Below are positions 41,209-53,559 of a stretch of DNA of 64,000 bases, one piece after another. Position 1 is the first letter of the stretch. Each line of letters starts with the position of its first letter. The position numbers were made by a program, and so were the translations under genes. Under the pieces are notes generated by a model. It was not told the DNA's origin. It saw only the letters and a program-made list of their open reading frames with translations, and searched no databases. Origin of the DNA: Symsagittifera roscoffensis (Eukaryota; Xenacoelomorpha; Acoela; Convolutidae); contig NC_087062.1 of NCBI RefSeq assembly GCF_963678635.1, positions 86,217,845-86,281,844 on the forward strand, written 5' to 3'.

Positions 41209-41450
41209 ATGGCTAAGGACGAAAACAGAAGCCTAGTTTTTAATAAGGAATCATTGATTGAAACATTCGAATACAATATCAAGGATATCACTTCAGAACA
41301 ATGCAAAAATTTATGACAAATTTAGGTTTTCCAAACGTGTGAACGACTATTTAGACGACTGGGAAAACTATAAAGATGTAAAGCCTAGTGAGGTCAATGA
41401 TAGTTTACTGTGCTACAAAGCTCTCAAACTGTGTTGCCTCTAAGAGCAAT
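41209..41450 (+). pseudogene. Possible retrotransposon gag fragment
   Basis: An ATG at 41209 starts MAKDENRSLVFNKESLIETF, and after a frame change KIYDKFRFSKRVNDYL continues to 41443. The length, charge and an F-R-x-x-x-x-V-N-D-Y-like region are reminiscent of the start of a Ty3/gypsy gag, but I see no zinc knuckle or pol nearby. It is cut off by the 31-bp minisatellite. Low certainty. Confidence 0.25.
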
Positions 41451-41539
41451 TCCTACCCGGACCGAGGTCCGCGACTCATGTTGCGACCGAAATGGATAGC
41501 CGAAATGAATTTTCCGCGCCCGAAATTCAATCATCTCGT

Positions 41540-41985
41540 ATTTTTGGTCGCGCAAAATCGAAACATAGCTAATTTGGGTCGCACAAAGCCGCAACATAGC
41601 TCGTTTGGGTCGTGAAAGTGGCAAAAAAGCTAATTTAGGTCGCACAAAGTCGCAGCATAGTTAAATTGGGTCGCACAAAGTCGCAACATAGCTATTTTGG
41701 GTCGCGTAAAGTCGTAGCATAGTTAATTTATGTCACACAAAGTCGCAGCATAGCTAATTTGGGTCGCGCAAAGTCGCAACATAGCTAATTTGGGTAGAGC
41801 AAAGTCGCCACATAGCTAATTTGGGTAGCGCAAAGTCGCCACATAGCTAATTTGGGTAGCGCAAAGTCGCCACATAGCTAATTTGGGTAGCGCAAAGTCG
41901 CCACATAGCTAATTTGGGTATCGCAATTTGGGTATCGGGTCGTGCAAAGTCGCAACTTGCGTCGCGCAAATTCGCAACATGGATT
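41540..41985 (+). repeat. 31-bp minisatellite, about 13 units
   Basis: The unit is TAGCTAATTTGGGTNGCGCA followed by AAGTCGCAACA, with starts at 41782, 41813, 41844 and 41875 exactly 31 bp apart. The left half is more diverged (GTCGCACAAAG, GTCGTGAAAG), the right half nearly uniform. Its core CTAATTTGGGT-GC recalls CTGATTTGGGTGGC of the 22-bp array 4 kb away. Confidence 0.85.
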
Positions 41986-41989
41986 GCGC

Positions 41990-43925
41990 AATAGGCTAAA
42001 GCAGAGTTTGGTATTAAGTGCATGATAATGCTCAAGTCAAATTCGATTATGATAACGTACAAGAAAATCAATGTTCTCTCAGTCTGGGAGCATGTTTTTT
42101 GCGTAAACTATCACTTTGAATATTGAAAACCTCATTAAATTTCTGCTGCAAGTAGGGTTACGAATTTTTTGGATCTATTTGTTTTGATGAGTTATTTATT
42201 GAATTCAACCTTTGAATTTTTTCTGAGCAATTACTGAGAAAGGTTTTCCGAAGGTTAGCAGCATTAATATTAAAATTTATACCGTAAATAGTTTCTTATC
42301 CCTGAAAAAAGTAAGCATATAGTTGGGAGTGAGTTCAGCGCTAGCATTAACGAAAAATAGCATTGACCAACAAAACCATTGGAAGGAAACAAAATAACAC
42401 GACAAACGAAACAAAAACTGTCCAATTTTTTTGGCTGTGGGGAAAAAAAACTACACTCGATTTGCAGTAGAAACAGTTGGAACGATGTCAACTTTACAAA
42501 AAATTCTCAGAGCTCCTAAGAGGCGCTCAATAATACAAACGAGAGCTTTTATATGACTTATACAACAACGGAGTACGTTTTTTCTGTAATCATAGCAAAA
42601 TTTTTAAGAAACTAGTTCGAGTTTACCGGGGCTAGCGTATTGAAAGAAAGAACTGAAAATTATTATTTTTTGTGTGTCCTGCACGACGCAAAAAATTGGC
42701 TCGTGCCATCGACTTTTGACTTTTTTTAGTCTAAGTACCCGAGAGTTTGAAGAGGTATCATGTTAAATTAGCACATTGGTGATTTGTGTCGAAATTTTAT
42801 GTTAAAACAGGTGACCTGGTTTTAAAAAACTAAAAGCGAGTTTCATTTTTTTGGTGGGAGGGTTCTTATTACGGTTGTTAATGCTCATCAATCTTATAAT
42901 TGCTGATTCATAATTAACTTCTAAGGTAAGTGTAAGCACGCGTATTAGATACTCGATCACTCTGTAAGTTTTTACGCATAGAAAGTCAATCAACAAAAGA
43001 GAACATTAATGAAACCAAATGGTTATTCATGACAAAAATCTTTGTTTTGAAAATATTGGCGCCCGAAAATTTTCATAAAATCTCAAAGTCAGCATCGCCT
43101 GATGCAAGCAAACCTTTATTTACCTAGTTATTACCTAATGGATCTACCTCTTCAGAAAGCATCGGCCTCCATCAAACCCAGAAACAGACTCAGGCCTAGA
43201 TCGTTTTTTTTTCAATTGTAGTTTTGATTTGTAAAACCTGTTAAATGCATAAAGATTTTCGCTAATATATATAGTTTTTGACCTGTTAATTATCAGTTTC
43301 GTCATTGGACTGTTTATGAGTAATAAACTTGGTTATGTTATTTCAGCACGGAACAAAAGTTGAAAAAGCAAAACTGCGAACAAAATTTTTTAAAGTGTTT
43401 TGAATGGATCTGTATAAAGTAAATAGCCGGTGCAATCTTTAAGCGTCAGATTCTGTTAAAGGTATTTCAAGTTAAGTTTTTTCTTCTTCTCGTTATATAA
43501 GTTATTTTCATTTAAATTTGGAAATTTTGGATTTAACAAAATTTGAATTAGTACTTTGATGAACTCCTCGGGGTTTAAAAACAAAAAAAGTAGGGTTTGG
43601 CGTGTTTCCAAAAAATGTTCCTCCTTTAATTACAGTAATTTACATTTCTGACATGTAATTAACACAAAAATTTGAGTTAGTTACCCGTGTGAATAGCACA
43701 ATTTCTAAAAACACTGTAAAATTTAGATATTTTCCTTTGATAACATTCAAAACACTTCGTTAGTTTTTAAAAGGTCCCAAATCCATTAAAAGTAAAAAAT
43801 GTAGTATCCGTGCCCAATTTCCCAAAAAACCGAAAGTTTTGATCCAGTTCACACAAAGTTTCCAACTAAAATATCACCTTTTGAATAAGTAAAAACTTTT
43901 TATTGTAAAGCTTTTAGACTTCAAC
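41990..43925. other. AT-rich non-coding stretch
   Basis: No convincing gene or repeat. A TTATTTCAG at about 43340-43347 could be a splice acceptor, but the following frame is short. Confidence 0.35.
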
Positions 43926-43929
43926 TGGC

Positions 43930-44700
43930 TTGAAACTTTTTTGTGTTTTTAGCTACGATAATTTAAAAGAAAGGCTGATTGTCGTCAGGAATGATGCCAA
44001 GTCACGGCATTCTATGACACATACTACAAAGAGAAAGTCTACTTCTACAGCAACTACTACTGCATTTCCTACGAAAATCTTATTCATTTTTCATTTGTTT
44101 GGCTATTTGAGCTTTTTGATAGTCGTCTTCCAGCTTAACTCGTTTTTTGCAGAAACCTCGCATACCTTTTACAGAAACCTCGCAGAAACCTCGCTTACCT
44201 CGCATGCACAACTGGCTCTGCCCAGCTCACTTTTCGCTTTCTGCTGGTCGTTTTCCATATTCTTCCCTTATTTTTCGCTAAAACACACCACCGCCGCATT
44301 AATTAACAAGTTGCGTCAAGCATGCCGTTGGTTTTTGTTCTTTTCTTCTAGTCCATTTTTTTTCATCCGTACACTTTGCTCCTTCAAAACTAATTTTTCC
44401 TTGCTTGCTTCCTTCATCATCCAGCTCGTTTTTCATCCATCACTAGTTCTTTCTACTTTGTTTCCGCGGCTTACCTTCTTCGTGTTTCCGCGGCACACCT
44501 GCTTCGCGGCACACCTGATTTGTGTTGCCACTGGTTCCCGTCTTCGTGTCTCTTCGGACACGTTGTCACCAGTAGTACTAGTGCTCCCTCTCGTACCATC
44601 CGCAGCACACTTTCTTCTTGTTAAACCAGTCTCTGCGGGTTCTTCTCTTCGTGTCTCTCGGGACTCATTGTTGCTAGTAGTCACTAGTGCTTTGCTGTGA
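43930..44700 (+). other. Long open frame of doubtful coding status (256 codons)
   Basis: The frame is open for 256 codons. The product is rich in Ser, Phe, Leu and Thr because the plus strand is T/C-rich, and the second half overlaps the 105-bp CTAGT repeat. Hydrophobic runs occur (for example FHLFGYLSFLIVVFQL), but no family is recognised. A repeat-driven open frame is more likely than a gene. Confidence 0.2.
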
Positions 44701-45125
44701 CCAGCGCGGCCCTCTTTCTCCTTTTTGAAATTTTATCCACTGGTTCTTCTCGTGTATCTCGAGACCTATTGCTACTAGTAATCACTGGTACTTTTTTCCA
44801 TGCCTTCGGTGGCACACTTGCATCTTGTTGAACCAGCCTCTAATGGTACTTTTCTTTATGTCTCCCGGGCCAGATTGTTACTAGTAATGACTAGTGCTCC
44901 CCCTAATTTCCGCCACACACTTAAGACTTTTCAAACCAGTCCTTACTGGTTTACATTTTTGTGTCTTTTGGCACAATAATGAACACTAATAGTCACTAGT
45001 TCCTATTCCAGTGCCTTGCGCGGCCCACTCGCTTTCAGTTGAGCCAGTTTTAACAGTTTTTTTCATTCTGTCATTCGAGACTCATTGGTGATGCTCGTTA
45101 CTAGTGTGTGAGCACTAGTACTCAT
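44430..45125 (+). repeat. Diverged repeat of about 105 bp rich in CTAGT
   Basis: Blocks of the form CTAGTNNTNACTAGTGCT recur at about 44566, 44672, 44776, 44878, 44987 and 45100, each followed by a GCGGC/GGCACAC-type segment, a CCAG-containing segment and a T-rich CGTGTCTC segment. Six or seven units with heavy divergence. Confidence 0.65.
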
Positions 45126-45799
45126 ATATGTGTCAACCACTGCACAAATAAACTCCTCGAGTGCAGCTTCATTATCTGAGACTTTTTGAAAATGGCTTAT
45201 AAGCAAAAATTCATTGTTTAAAAGCAGCTGAGAGGAAATTTAGCAGATGTTGAAGATGTTCAGCTCACCCTTAGTGAATAAGTTTCAATGGAATTGAGAA
45301 AATTTCAGATGAACTGGCAGCGTTTTCTCACATGGAAGCAATAGATTGTCGAAAAAGAACCTCTCTCTGATAAGAAAAACTTTAAGTCAAAAAAGCAACC
45401 CAGCGGATATTAACAAAAAGAATTACAAGCATCTTTAACTTCTCGTTAAACCGATAATTTTTTTCTGTTTTTGTGCCGCGATATCAAAATACAATTTCGC
45501 CCAATCAATAAATTCGTGACAACACGGAGTTAAGTTTTTCTGAATCATCGCCACTTTCAGTGAAATTAACAAAGAGGTTCATTAGTTACCCGTTTGAGAT
45601 TAATTCATGAGATCAACCTTTTTCACGCCAAACAACTGTTTTACCGCAAAAATCAGACTATAAAATGGCAAGAAATCAACAGATAAATTGCTCTTCAGAG
45701 AAAATAGATATGGTCTACTTTTTGACCTACCCGAACAAGTGGTGAGGAGTTGTCGTTACAGTCACCTGGCTTTTTTCGCTTCCACTGAGATCTCAGGCA

Positions 45800-46135
45800 A
45801 TGCTATTTTCTAACTCTGAAAAAGATTCAAACTTCCGTATATCCAATAAACCAAACACGATAGACATTGTCTCGAATAGAAAAACTGGTTTGCAGTGTTC
45901 CAAACTGCAGTTGGAAACTATCTACCAATTATCCGTCTGCAAAATAATGTATTTGCAATCTTTATGCATCGGAGACGCCAAATCGTTGGTTGATAGTTTC
46001 GGTGCAAACTCCAGTCAGTACAAACAAACATTTGCCGAACTTACTCGACGATTTGGAAATCGCAGGTTCTTTTCATCAGCTTTCATGAAGCAATTCGAAA
46101 TTTACCAAAAAACTCTAATCCCAGGTCAAATATAG
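45800..46135 (+). pseudogene. BEL/Pao gag-like fragment (DUF1759-type)
   Basis: An open frame of 111 codons. SVCKIMYLQSLCIGDAKSLV followed by SYKQ-like spacing and FAELTRRFGNRRFF fits the gag domain of BEL/Pao elements, where K-L-x-Y-L-x-x-x-x-G-x-A is followed about 25 residues later by L-x-x-R-F-G-N-P. The usual Pro after GN is Arg here. The frame starts and ends abruptly, with nothing recognised beyond 46135 apart from a weak frame-shifted continuation. A fragment. Confidence 0.55.
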
Positions 46136-46139
46136 GTGT

Positions 46140-49100
46140 AGCTTGGAATATACTTCCTCCCGGGGCTCTTATCCGGAAGGACTTTTGCATCCTTGATCGT
46201 AGAAAACGCCGCCTTGATCTTCCTCATTGATTGGCGGACCAATAATGTAAAAGCTTGCAAAAAGCTAGAGTCGCAGTGAAAAAAACATATACCGGAGGAT
46301 CTAAAATTGGTGATCACGTCAGAAACAACAGAGATTTGAAGTTCAGAGAGGAAACAAAACCTTTGTCCATAGATCAATGAAACACCAATGCAACTAATTG
46401 TTCTTGCTCGATTGACCAATAAAATTAGAACTTGGGTTGTTATTCTGAATTTTTAAATTTTGGTTTGTAGATTTGCAAAGCAACATCAGAGAGCTACAAA
46501 GCTTTCCAAAGCAGAAAATTGATTTGAACGTTCGAGGCGCTTTTTCCATAGATACACTGCGCACTTGAGCATCAAATGTTCACTTGAGCATCAAAAGCTT
46601 TAAATCTGATCTTGTTTTTTTTAACAATTTTAAGGTTTTCATTGGTTAAAAAATTGTCGAATGCTACTAACAAATTTAAAAAAATTTAACAACACAAACA
46701 CACTTTTTAACATTTTGTGCCACGTTAATTTTCTTTTTTCGAAGATAACAAATGCTAAGTTTCACTCGGAATGGATGCCTTATGGTTTATTGCCGAACGT
46801 GGCAACAGAAAGGGTCTCATCAGGAGTCCTTAGGCAAATTGGAAAATACTAGGTTGTAATAAAATGGATTCGATGGATCATAAATTTCTTCCTGATAAAA
46901 CTCCTCATCACTCAACTAATTGATAGTATACACTCCGACCAGTTGATAGTTAACACTCCGGGCTGTCCAAGTTGAATATGTTTGTTGAGAAATCACCAAC
47001 ACACAAGAATGTAACAATACACAAGACTGATAGTTGGTGCTAAGTGCTCTCCCTCCATTGCAGTTTTCGCGTTGCAGCAAACTGGAAAATATTTCCGCAT
47101 ACACCAACTTGAAATCATGAAACTCATCACAGAAAGCTATTATATGGATGGATTAAAAAGATCATTTAGTGGACTGAACTATAAATAGAAAATCAACAAT
47201 GATACATTTTAAAAAGTTCAAGGTGTTTGTTGAAACATTGCTGAAGTCACTTTTTAATGAAGTTGAAGAATAAATCCGATTACGACAATACAAACATGCC
47301 AGCGCGATAAGTGTCGTCTTTGTAAAAAAATTCGACGCACTCGGTTGTTTCCCGCTTTTCGTGATTACTTTCAAAAATATTTTACAGTTTTGGTGTTTAG
47401 GTATGACATGGGTTGACAAAATTTATGATCAATAGACACCAGTTACCAAGAAACAGGTCACTCAATGTCGCGAAATTTCTTTGGCAAAAATTCTATGCTT
47501 CATTGGAATCTGTACGTACTTTTCGTTTCTACGTTTATAAATTTTCAGGTTATATATAGTTCTGAATACCAAAGAGATGGCTCATAATGGCTTCACACCA
47601 ACAGAAAATTTGAAAAAATTCACTTCGTTGAGAAAAGTTGCAAAAACTCAAAGTATTTGGAAAATTGCCAGTTTGTCGGAAAAAAAATTGCAGAAATCTC
47701 AAAGTTTAGGTTAAATTTTTGTTGCTTTCGAACTAATTGAAAAATTAAACTAACGTACGGAGCTTACGTACAGAGCTGAAACAATGATACAAAATTTCGA
47801 ATAAAAGTATGGATTTTTTCACAGTTTTCTCTCAAAAAACGATAAAATTTACCATAATTTGAGCTAAAAAGCTGGTTATCTATGCTTTGATCACTAAAAG
47901 GAAAGCTCATATTAGCTGAATCAATATTGAAACTTCCGATTTCTCGCGATAATTAATCGTAATTTTTGAGAAAGTGAAATAAAAATTAATCAAATCTATT
48001 CAGAGGTTTCCATTTTTTGTCCCTTGTAGTTAAATTTTGTATCAATGTTGAAAAAAGAACACTTTACTGCCAAAAATGGTGTACATTATTCTCAAAAGTA
48101 TATTAGACGTTTGATGAAAGTCAACAAAATCTTCTTCTTAACTGATGATTATCTCTCGCTGCTTCTACAGCATAATTTTCATGTTTTTCCGTAGAAATGT
48201 TCTATGTTTTAACGCTATTCTTGCTCTGTGCTGATTACATGTTTTCGCTTTTGAGCTCGCCTTGCAAGAAAACTAAGCCAGAAGTGGGGACTTAAGGAGG
48301 AAAATAGTATCAGTTGAATGAACAAATTTCTGAAAAAATTAGAACTGATAACGTCTGATTATTACTACGTAACTTGTAAATATTTTTCTTTAGATTGCCT
48401 TGTTTAGTTGCTACAGTAAAAAATTGGAGCAAAAATACAGCTTTTGGGATCATAAACTATCATTTTTCTTGCAAAATATTTATTGAATCGCTTTTAATTC
48501 TTGATTTTTGACGGAAGTTTTCTCAAAAAATCTAAGTGAACAAGAGTCGGTGCTAGTTAAAGCATTCAAAAGCTTATCTACAAAATGCGCTTTTACAGCC
48601 GTATTTTTACGTTGAGTTTTTAAAGCAAATTAAAGGCAGCTATATTGATTATAACCTGAAAACCATCGAAAGTAGAAACACGCAAGCTAAACCTAGTTTC
48701 TAACTTCTGCAACATCTAGAAACTTCGAAAAGAGCGCGTCTTGAAAAAAACTATTTAAGCAAAAAAAATCAAGGTGCAAACTGTAACAATTGAAAAAATT
48801 GCGAATTTAATAAGCAAAAAACTCAATAATTTTACCTAAATTTCTAACTGAAAAAAAAAAGCTAATCAGAACAAAACATTTGCTGTGTGTCTAATTGAAA
48901 TTTTTCATGTTCAACTTCATATTTATAACATCTGGTTCCGCTAAAGTATCAGTTTGTTTGAAAATTTTCAGGAATATCCAAATTGTTTTCTCTAAAAATC
49001 TTTCCACATCAAATTTTTTTTTCATCCAAAATAATGAAATGTAGAATTTGAAAGCAAATTTTTGATTCATGCTCCAAGTGTCATCGTCAAGAAGATGTCG

Positions 49101-51700
49101 GAGTTGGATTTATTTCACAAAAAGTGTCCTCAAAACAACTGATTTTTCATATAAATTCACCTTATATATCAAATGATAATTAATTTTCCAATAAATTACA
49201 ACCAATCAGAATCGAGCACTCAGGTTATATTTGTGGTATTAAGCAATCAGAAGGAAGTCTTCACAGATTTTTGTTAGATCAGAAATTACCAAGATATACA
49301 TTTTCCTTGTTTTCGTCTTGGTATATTGTAAAATAAAACGAAAGTCTATTAAATCTGGATAATCGGTTAAAAGATATTCTTACAAATCTAGATTTAGTAT
49401 TTGTATCAAAATCAAAGCAGTAGTCGAAACGATAGTCTTTATCTTCAGTTTTACTTTAAAGGTTCTCCCTTATTTTGTTTTTTACTTTTCGACCTCTCAA
49501 TCTGAGTTACCTCTTCTAATTAGAAACATTGTTGACAAATATGGCAGTATTTTTCTTTTCTGTAATCTCCTCTCCATCTTTCTAACAAAACTATCAAATT
49601 TTCTGTGTTTCTATACAAGTTGAAACTAAAACAAACTCCATAAAAGTCATCTGTCCACCACTTTTTTTTTACAGTAGTTCAACTTAAAAATTTGATAAGT
49701 GTCTACTTAGACATTAAAAACGCTTTTGATTGAAATATTTTTCTTACTAAAAAAAGCAAAGAAACTGGAAAAAACTCGAAATATTTTATTAATTTTAAAT
49801 TATTTTCTAGTAACAATCAACGTAAATTGTAATTTTTTCCCCTATTTAGAGTCTAATTTGTCTTTAGAAAATTCATGTAGCCAATCAAAACCTCAAATTA
49901 TGTTAAAAAAATTGGTAACAACCAATGAAGTACAAAATTTCAAAAGTTATTGATAAGGTTTTCAACGAAAACTACATTCTTGTTTGTAGTTGTGTTCAAA
50001 TAAGGCAAAGTTCACTTGAAGTTAGATAAATTCAATATTTTTAATGTAATTTTTCCTGCAAATACTGGAAAATCAACTGATAATTCGTCAATATTTTGTG
50101 TCAATTTCGGTTAAATTGTTTTTTTTTGTCCAATTTTTCCCTCAGATATCATATGTCTTAATAATCACAAAGCATTGCTGAGGTTTACAATTATCAACAA
50201 ACATAAATTCTCCCAAAAAGTTAGGATAGTTCATTGATTTATTTCGAAGTATAGTTGACATATGCAACTTGCTTCAAATCTTCATTTTCCTTTACAGTGA
50301 AGAGTCCAATCTGAATTTGGGGTGTCTTCTTCACATAGAATTCTTGATTATGGAACGTACCCTCCTCATGTTGTACATTGCTATTTCATTTACTCTATCA
50401 CAGAAGTCGAGCTGTGATCCAAGTGTTTCTTTGCCAGTTTTGGCTTCTTATGTAGGTACGAGACTAAGGTTTTCAGCATCGTTATTAACAGTATTCAGGC
50501 TTGTGGATTTTGCTTCTCTTTCTTTTTCACTCAGGTAATTTTGTTGGGACTTTTCAAATTGTCCCAAATCATTTATTTTTAAAAGTTGAAAGCACGGTTG
50601 GAAGTATATTTCCCCTTGTTGGATCTTTGGAACCAAAAATTTCCCCCAATTCTTTTTTGATTTAGTTGGGACTATCAACATTTCTTGGGTACTAAAAGAG
50701 CAAACTAATCGGATGAGGAGAAATGAGACGATTGATTTTGAGATTAAATTAAAATAAAAGTAAGCAGTATGAGTAATCGCGATTTCACTATATGGAAGTA
50801 GTATCAAATATGGAAGGTCTTGTATGAATTTTCCCAAGCGGAATTCGCATAGGTGTTACTACTACTATATAAGTTCAGCATTTTGGGCAAAAATCATTCT
50901 TCCCAATGGCAGCTGCCACGTTTCAAGCTCTTCCCAGCTTTTACTCAGATTATAATTAAAAATCTTTATATATACGTACACTAATTTTACTGAAAAAACA
51001 TAGTAATCAAAGATTATTGCGTGTCTTCTCACGATTCTTTCTTTTCCTTGGAAAGTTGCATGTTTCATTTAGTTTTAATAGGAATATCTCTCAACCAAAT
51101 TCTTCAGAGATTAACAAATATCAATACTATATCAAAAAAGTGATTGTCTTTACACTTTGTACAAACATAGATTCGATTCAAGTTTTGTCACATCAAGTGA
51201 GAAAGTATTCAAACAGTTTAGTTGCGGTGTTCAGCATAATTTACACTGAAGAAGAGCTGGAAAAACACCAAGCGTATCAAGGAAACGACTCGTTTGGAAA
51301 AAAGGCCATAAGCATTATCTGAAATCTAATAAAAAAAATTGCATCTATGCAAATTCTGGGTTCAGCATTTTTAGACAGAAATCGAAAAGTTCAAAACTCA
51401 AATTATGAATATGATTTGTTTGTAAAAATTCATTGTTTTTTTGATGGCAATGATTCTGTAAATCGTGAACATATCACTTTTTTTAGTTTTTGAAAATGAC
51501 TTCATAAAAATCTTGACAAAGTTAATTTTATTTCAATTTGAATGCTTTTCAACGAAAAAAATTATGTTATTTTTTTTTACAAAATGCAAAAGGTAATCAT
51601 TTTATAAAAAATTTTCGTATTTTTCGAAAAAAAAAATTTTTTTCAAGACGCAAATTTCTTACGCAAAACCTAATTGCTAATGTTTGCAAAAACGTTTTTT
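46140..51700. other. Long AT-rich non-coding stretch
   Basis: I see no gene with coding character, no RNA gene and no strong repeat. A small imperfect duplication AGTTGATAGTTAACACTCCG lies at about 46918-46965. Predicted short frames are compositional. Confidence 0.35.
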
Positions 51701-51718
51701 TATTTGTGTCCTTGTGTG

Positions 51719-53000
51719 CTATTCCCTACATTAATACACTGTTTTTTGTGATTCAGAGCCAAAGACGTGCGAAAAGCGATTTTTTATTGATAAAAACCAG
51801 AACCAAAAAATTTTAAACATTTCTTTTTTTAAACAATGTAAGAAAAACTTGTATTAAATTTTTTTAAAACTAAACAAAATTTTTAGTAGAGTTTTTTACA
51901 AGTTATCAAAAGTGTTTTGACTTTTTCAACAACTGAAATTTTGAGGAAAGTATTGAAAATTGCAAAAACTGTTACGATTTTTTCAAAGGGTGGAAAATTT
52001 ACTCTAAGGTGCATTTTTTTCATTTTTTTTTCAAAAAAATGTTTTTAAAAACCTAACTTCTTTTTTCTTATGAACATGCGAGAAACTAAAAAATTTATTG
52101 TAAAAAATTTGTTTTTTTGATGTTTTCGATTGAGATATGAGCAAATAGTAGATTTTGCGATAATCAAACTTAAAATGAAGAAAAAATTATTAAATTTCAA
52201 TTTTTAACAGTGGAAGAAAAACTTGTATAAAAAATTTTTGAAAAGCGAAGAAGTTTACTTCGATTTTTTTTAATGCAGTTTTTTTTCGAATGTTTGAACA
52301 AATGTGCAAAGAAACTTATGAAAACTTTGCTACAACTGTAATACTTTTTCAAACAAGTTTGCAAAATTTTTCGAAATTTTTTTTGCATAATGCAACTTTT
52401 TTTCATGCTTTTTTAGAAAAAACGTATGCAAAACAGAACTTTTTTCTCATGAAGTAGCAAAAAACGCATATTTCTATTGTGAAAAACTTGTTAAATCCAT
52501 GCCAACAACTTACGAAAATTTTTGACTTCAAATGCTATTTCCTATCTTGATGCCTTGTTTTTCTGATGTTTTTGATTAAAATACGTGCACAAATCAGATT
52601 TTTGAATGATCAAAATTGAAACAAAAAACTCTGAAAAATTATTTTATAACAGTGTGAAGAAATCTTGTTACATTGTTTTTTAAAATGCGAAAAAATTTGA
52701 AAATTTTTTTTCTTCAAAATGCTAAATGTCTTTTGATTTTTTAACTATGTGTGCAAAAAACATTTTTCAAAAATATTGCAACTTGTAAAGAATATTGTAA
52801 GGTGTTTAGCATGTGTGCAAAAACTGTGATGAAACTTTCATCATGAGTGCAAATTATGTCGAGAGAATTTTTACAGGATGTTAAAATTGATTAAATTTTT
52901 TATACCAATTTGCGATAAAACTTTGTAAAATTAATTTGCCGATTGCGAAATTAGTTTTTGATTTTTATTAATCCGTGTGCAAAATTGTAACAATTTTTTC
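51719..53000. repeat. Decayed tandem repeat with period of about 365-445 bp
   Basis: Homopolymer-rich sequence in which ordered blocks recur: AAGAAAAACTTGTATTAAAT (51841), AAGAAAAACTTGTATAAAAA (52214) and AAGAAATCTTGTTACATTG (52659). GATGTTTTCGATTGAGATA (52119) and GATGTTTTTGATTAAAATA (52565) also pair, as do AACAGTGG and AACAGTGTG before each block. About three diverged units. Confidence 0.5.
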
Positions 53001-53101
53001 ATCAATCTCTTACCTTATCTCTTTGTTACTATGTCTTGAAAATGAAAAAATTAGATGCAAAAAAAACTAAATTACAAAACACCAGAAAACATCCAATTTT
53101 T

Positions 53102-53386
53102 TTACAAATCAAAGAGCTGTCGAGCAGCTGAAATCTCAATTTTTTGTAAATTCTCAATGGAACGCGAAGCTGGTCTGGTGTCCATCGCCAGTGGTTGACT
53201 TGATGGTTCAGTGACTAGATTTCTTGGCTGAGAGAACCCGTCATCCTCTTCGATGTTAATTGGGTTCTCCACAGACGCCTCGTCTTCCCAAGAAAAGAGG
53301 AAATGGTAGTCTGAATGAGCCACATATCTTGGTTCAGGAGTGTCGGGGTAGTTCATTCCCACATACTCAGCTACTTCCTCCATCAT
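53102..53386 (-). CDS. Uncharacterised acidic protein or terminal exon (94 codons)
   Basis: I do not recognise it. It starts MMEEVAEYVGMNYPDTPEPR and has an acidic middle (EDEASVENPINIEEDDGF) and a Pro/Ser stretch. Codon use and GC content are higher than in the surrounding AT-rich DNA, which argues for real coding sequence. The stop TAA is at 53102-53104. The ATG directly follows an in-frame TAA (53389-53387) that ends an equally coding-like upstream frame. It may therefore be a last exon with one nonsense codon, or the second frame of a two-frame transcript. Confidence 0.4.
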   Translation of the reverse strand: MMEEVAEYVGMNYPDTPEPRYVAHSDYHFLFSWEDEASVENPINIEEDDGFSQPRNLVTEPSSQPLAMDTRPASRSIENLQKIEISAARQLFDL

Positions 53387-53535
53387 TTACAATTCTCCAA
53401 GTTGGTTCTCTTTCATAAGTACTTGCGTTATATGATGTTCGTTGAAATCTCTGCGCATCACTTCCAGCATAAACCAGACTTGGATTGGGATGTTCATTCG
53501 CGCCAGAAAAACTCCAGAGTCTGTTTGTCGCACTT
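53387..53535 (-). CDS. Short coding-like frame immediately upstream, ending in TAA
   Basis: The frame reads IQVRQTDSGVFLARMNIPIQ and then a helix-like VWFMLEVMRRDF, ending LGEL* with TAA directly abutting the downstream ATG in the same frame. The first ATG is at 53497. A TATAAAT sits at about 53543-53537 on the minus strand, some 40 bases before that ATG. The preceding in-frame TAA lies just above 53530. The function is unknown. Confidence 0.35.
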
Positions 53536-53559
53536 GGATTTATACTAGATCAGGCGAGA

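Noticed and set aside
41540-41985. CRISPR array from the 31-bp period
   Set aside because: The whole 31 bp is repeated, so there are no spacers, and no cas genes are present.
47162-47419. Minus-strand 85-codon frame as a gene
   Set aside because: No domain, no compositional shift from the flanks, and no neighbouring exon signals.
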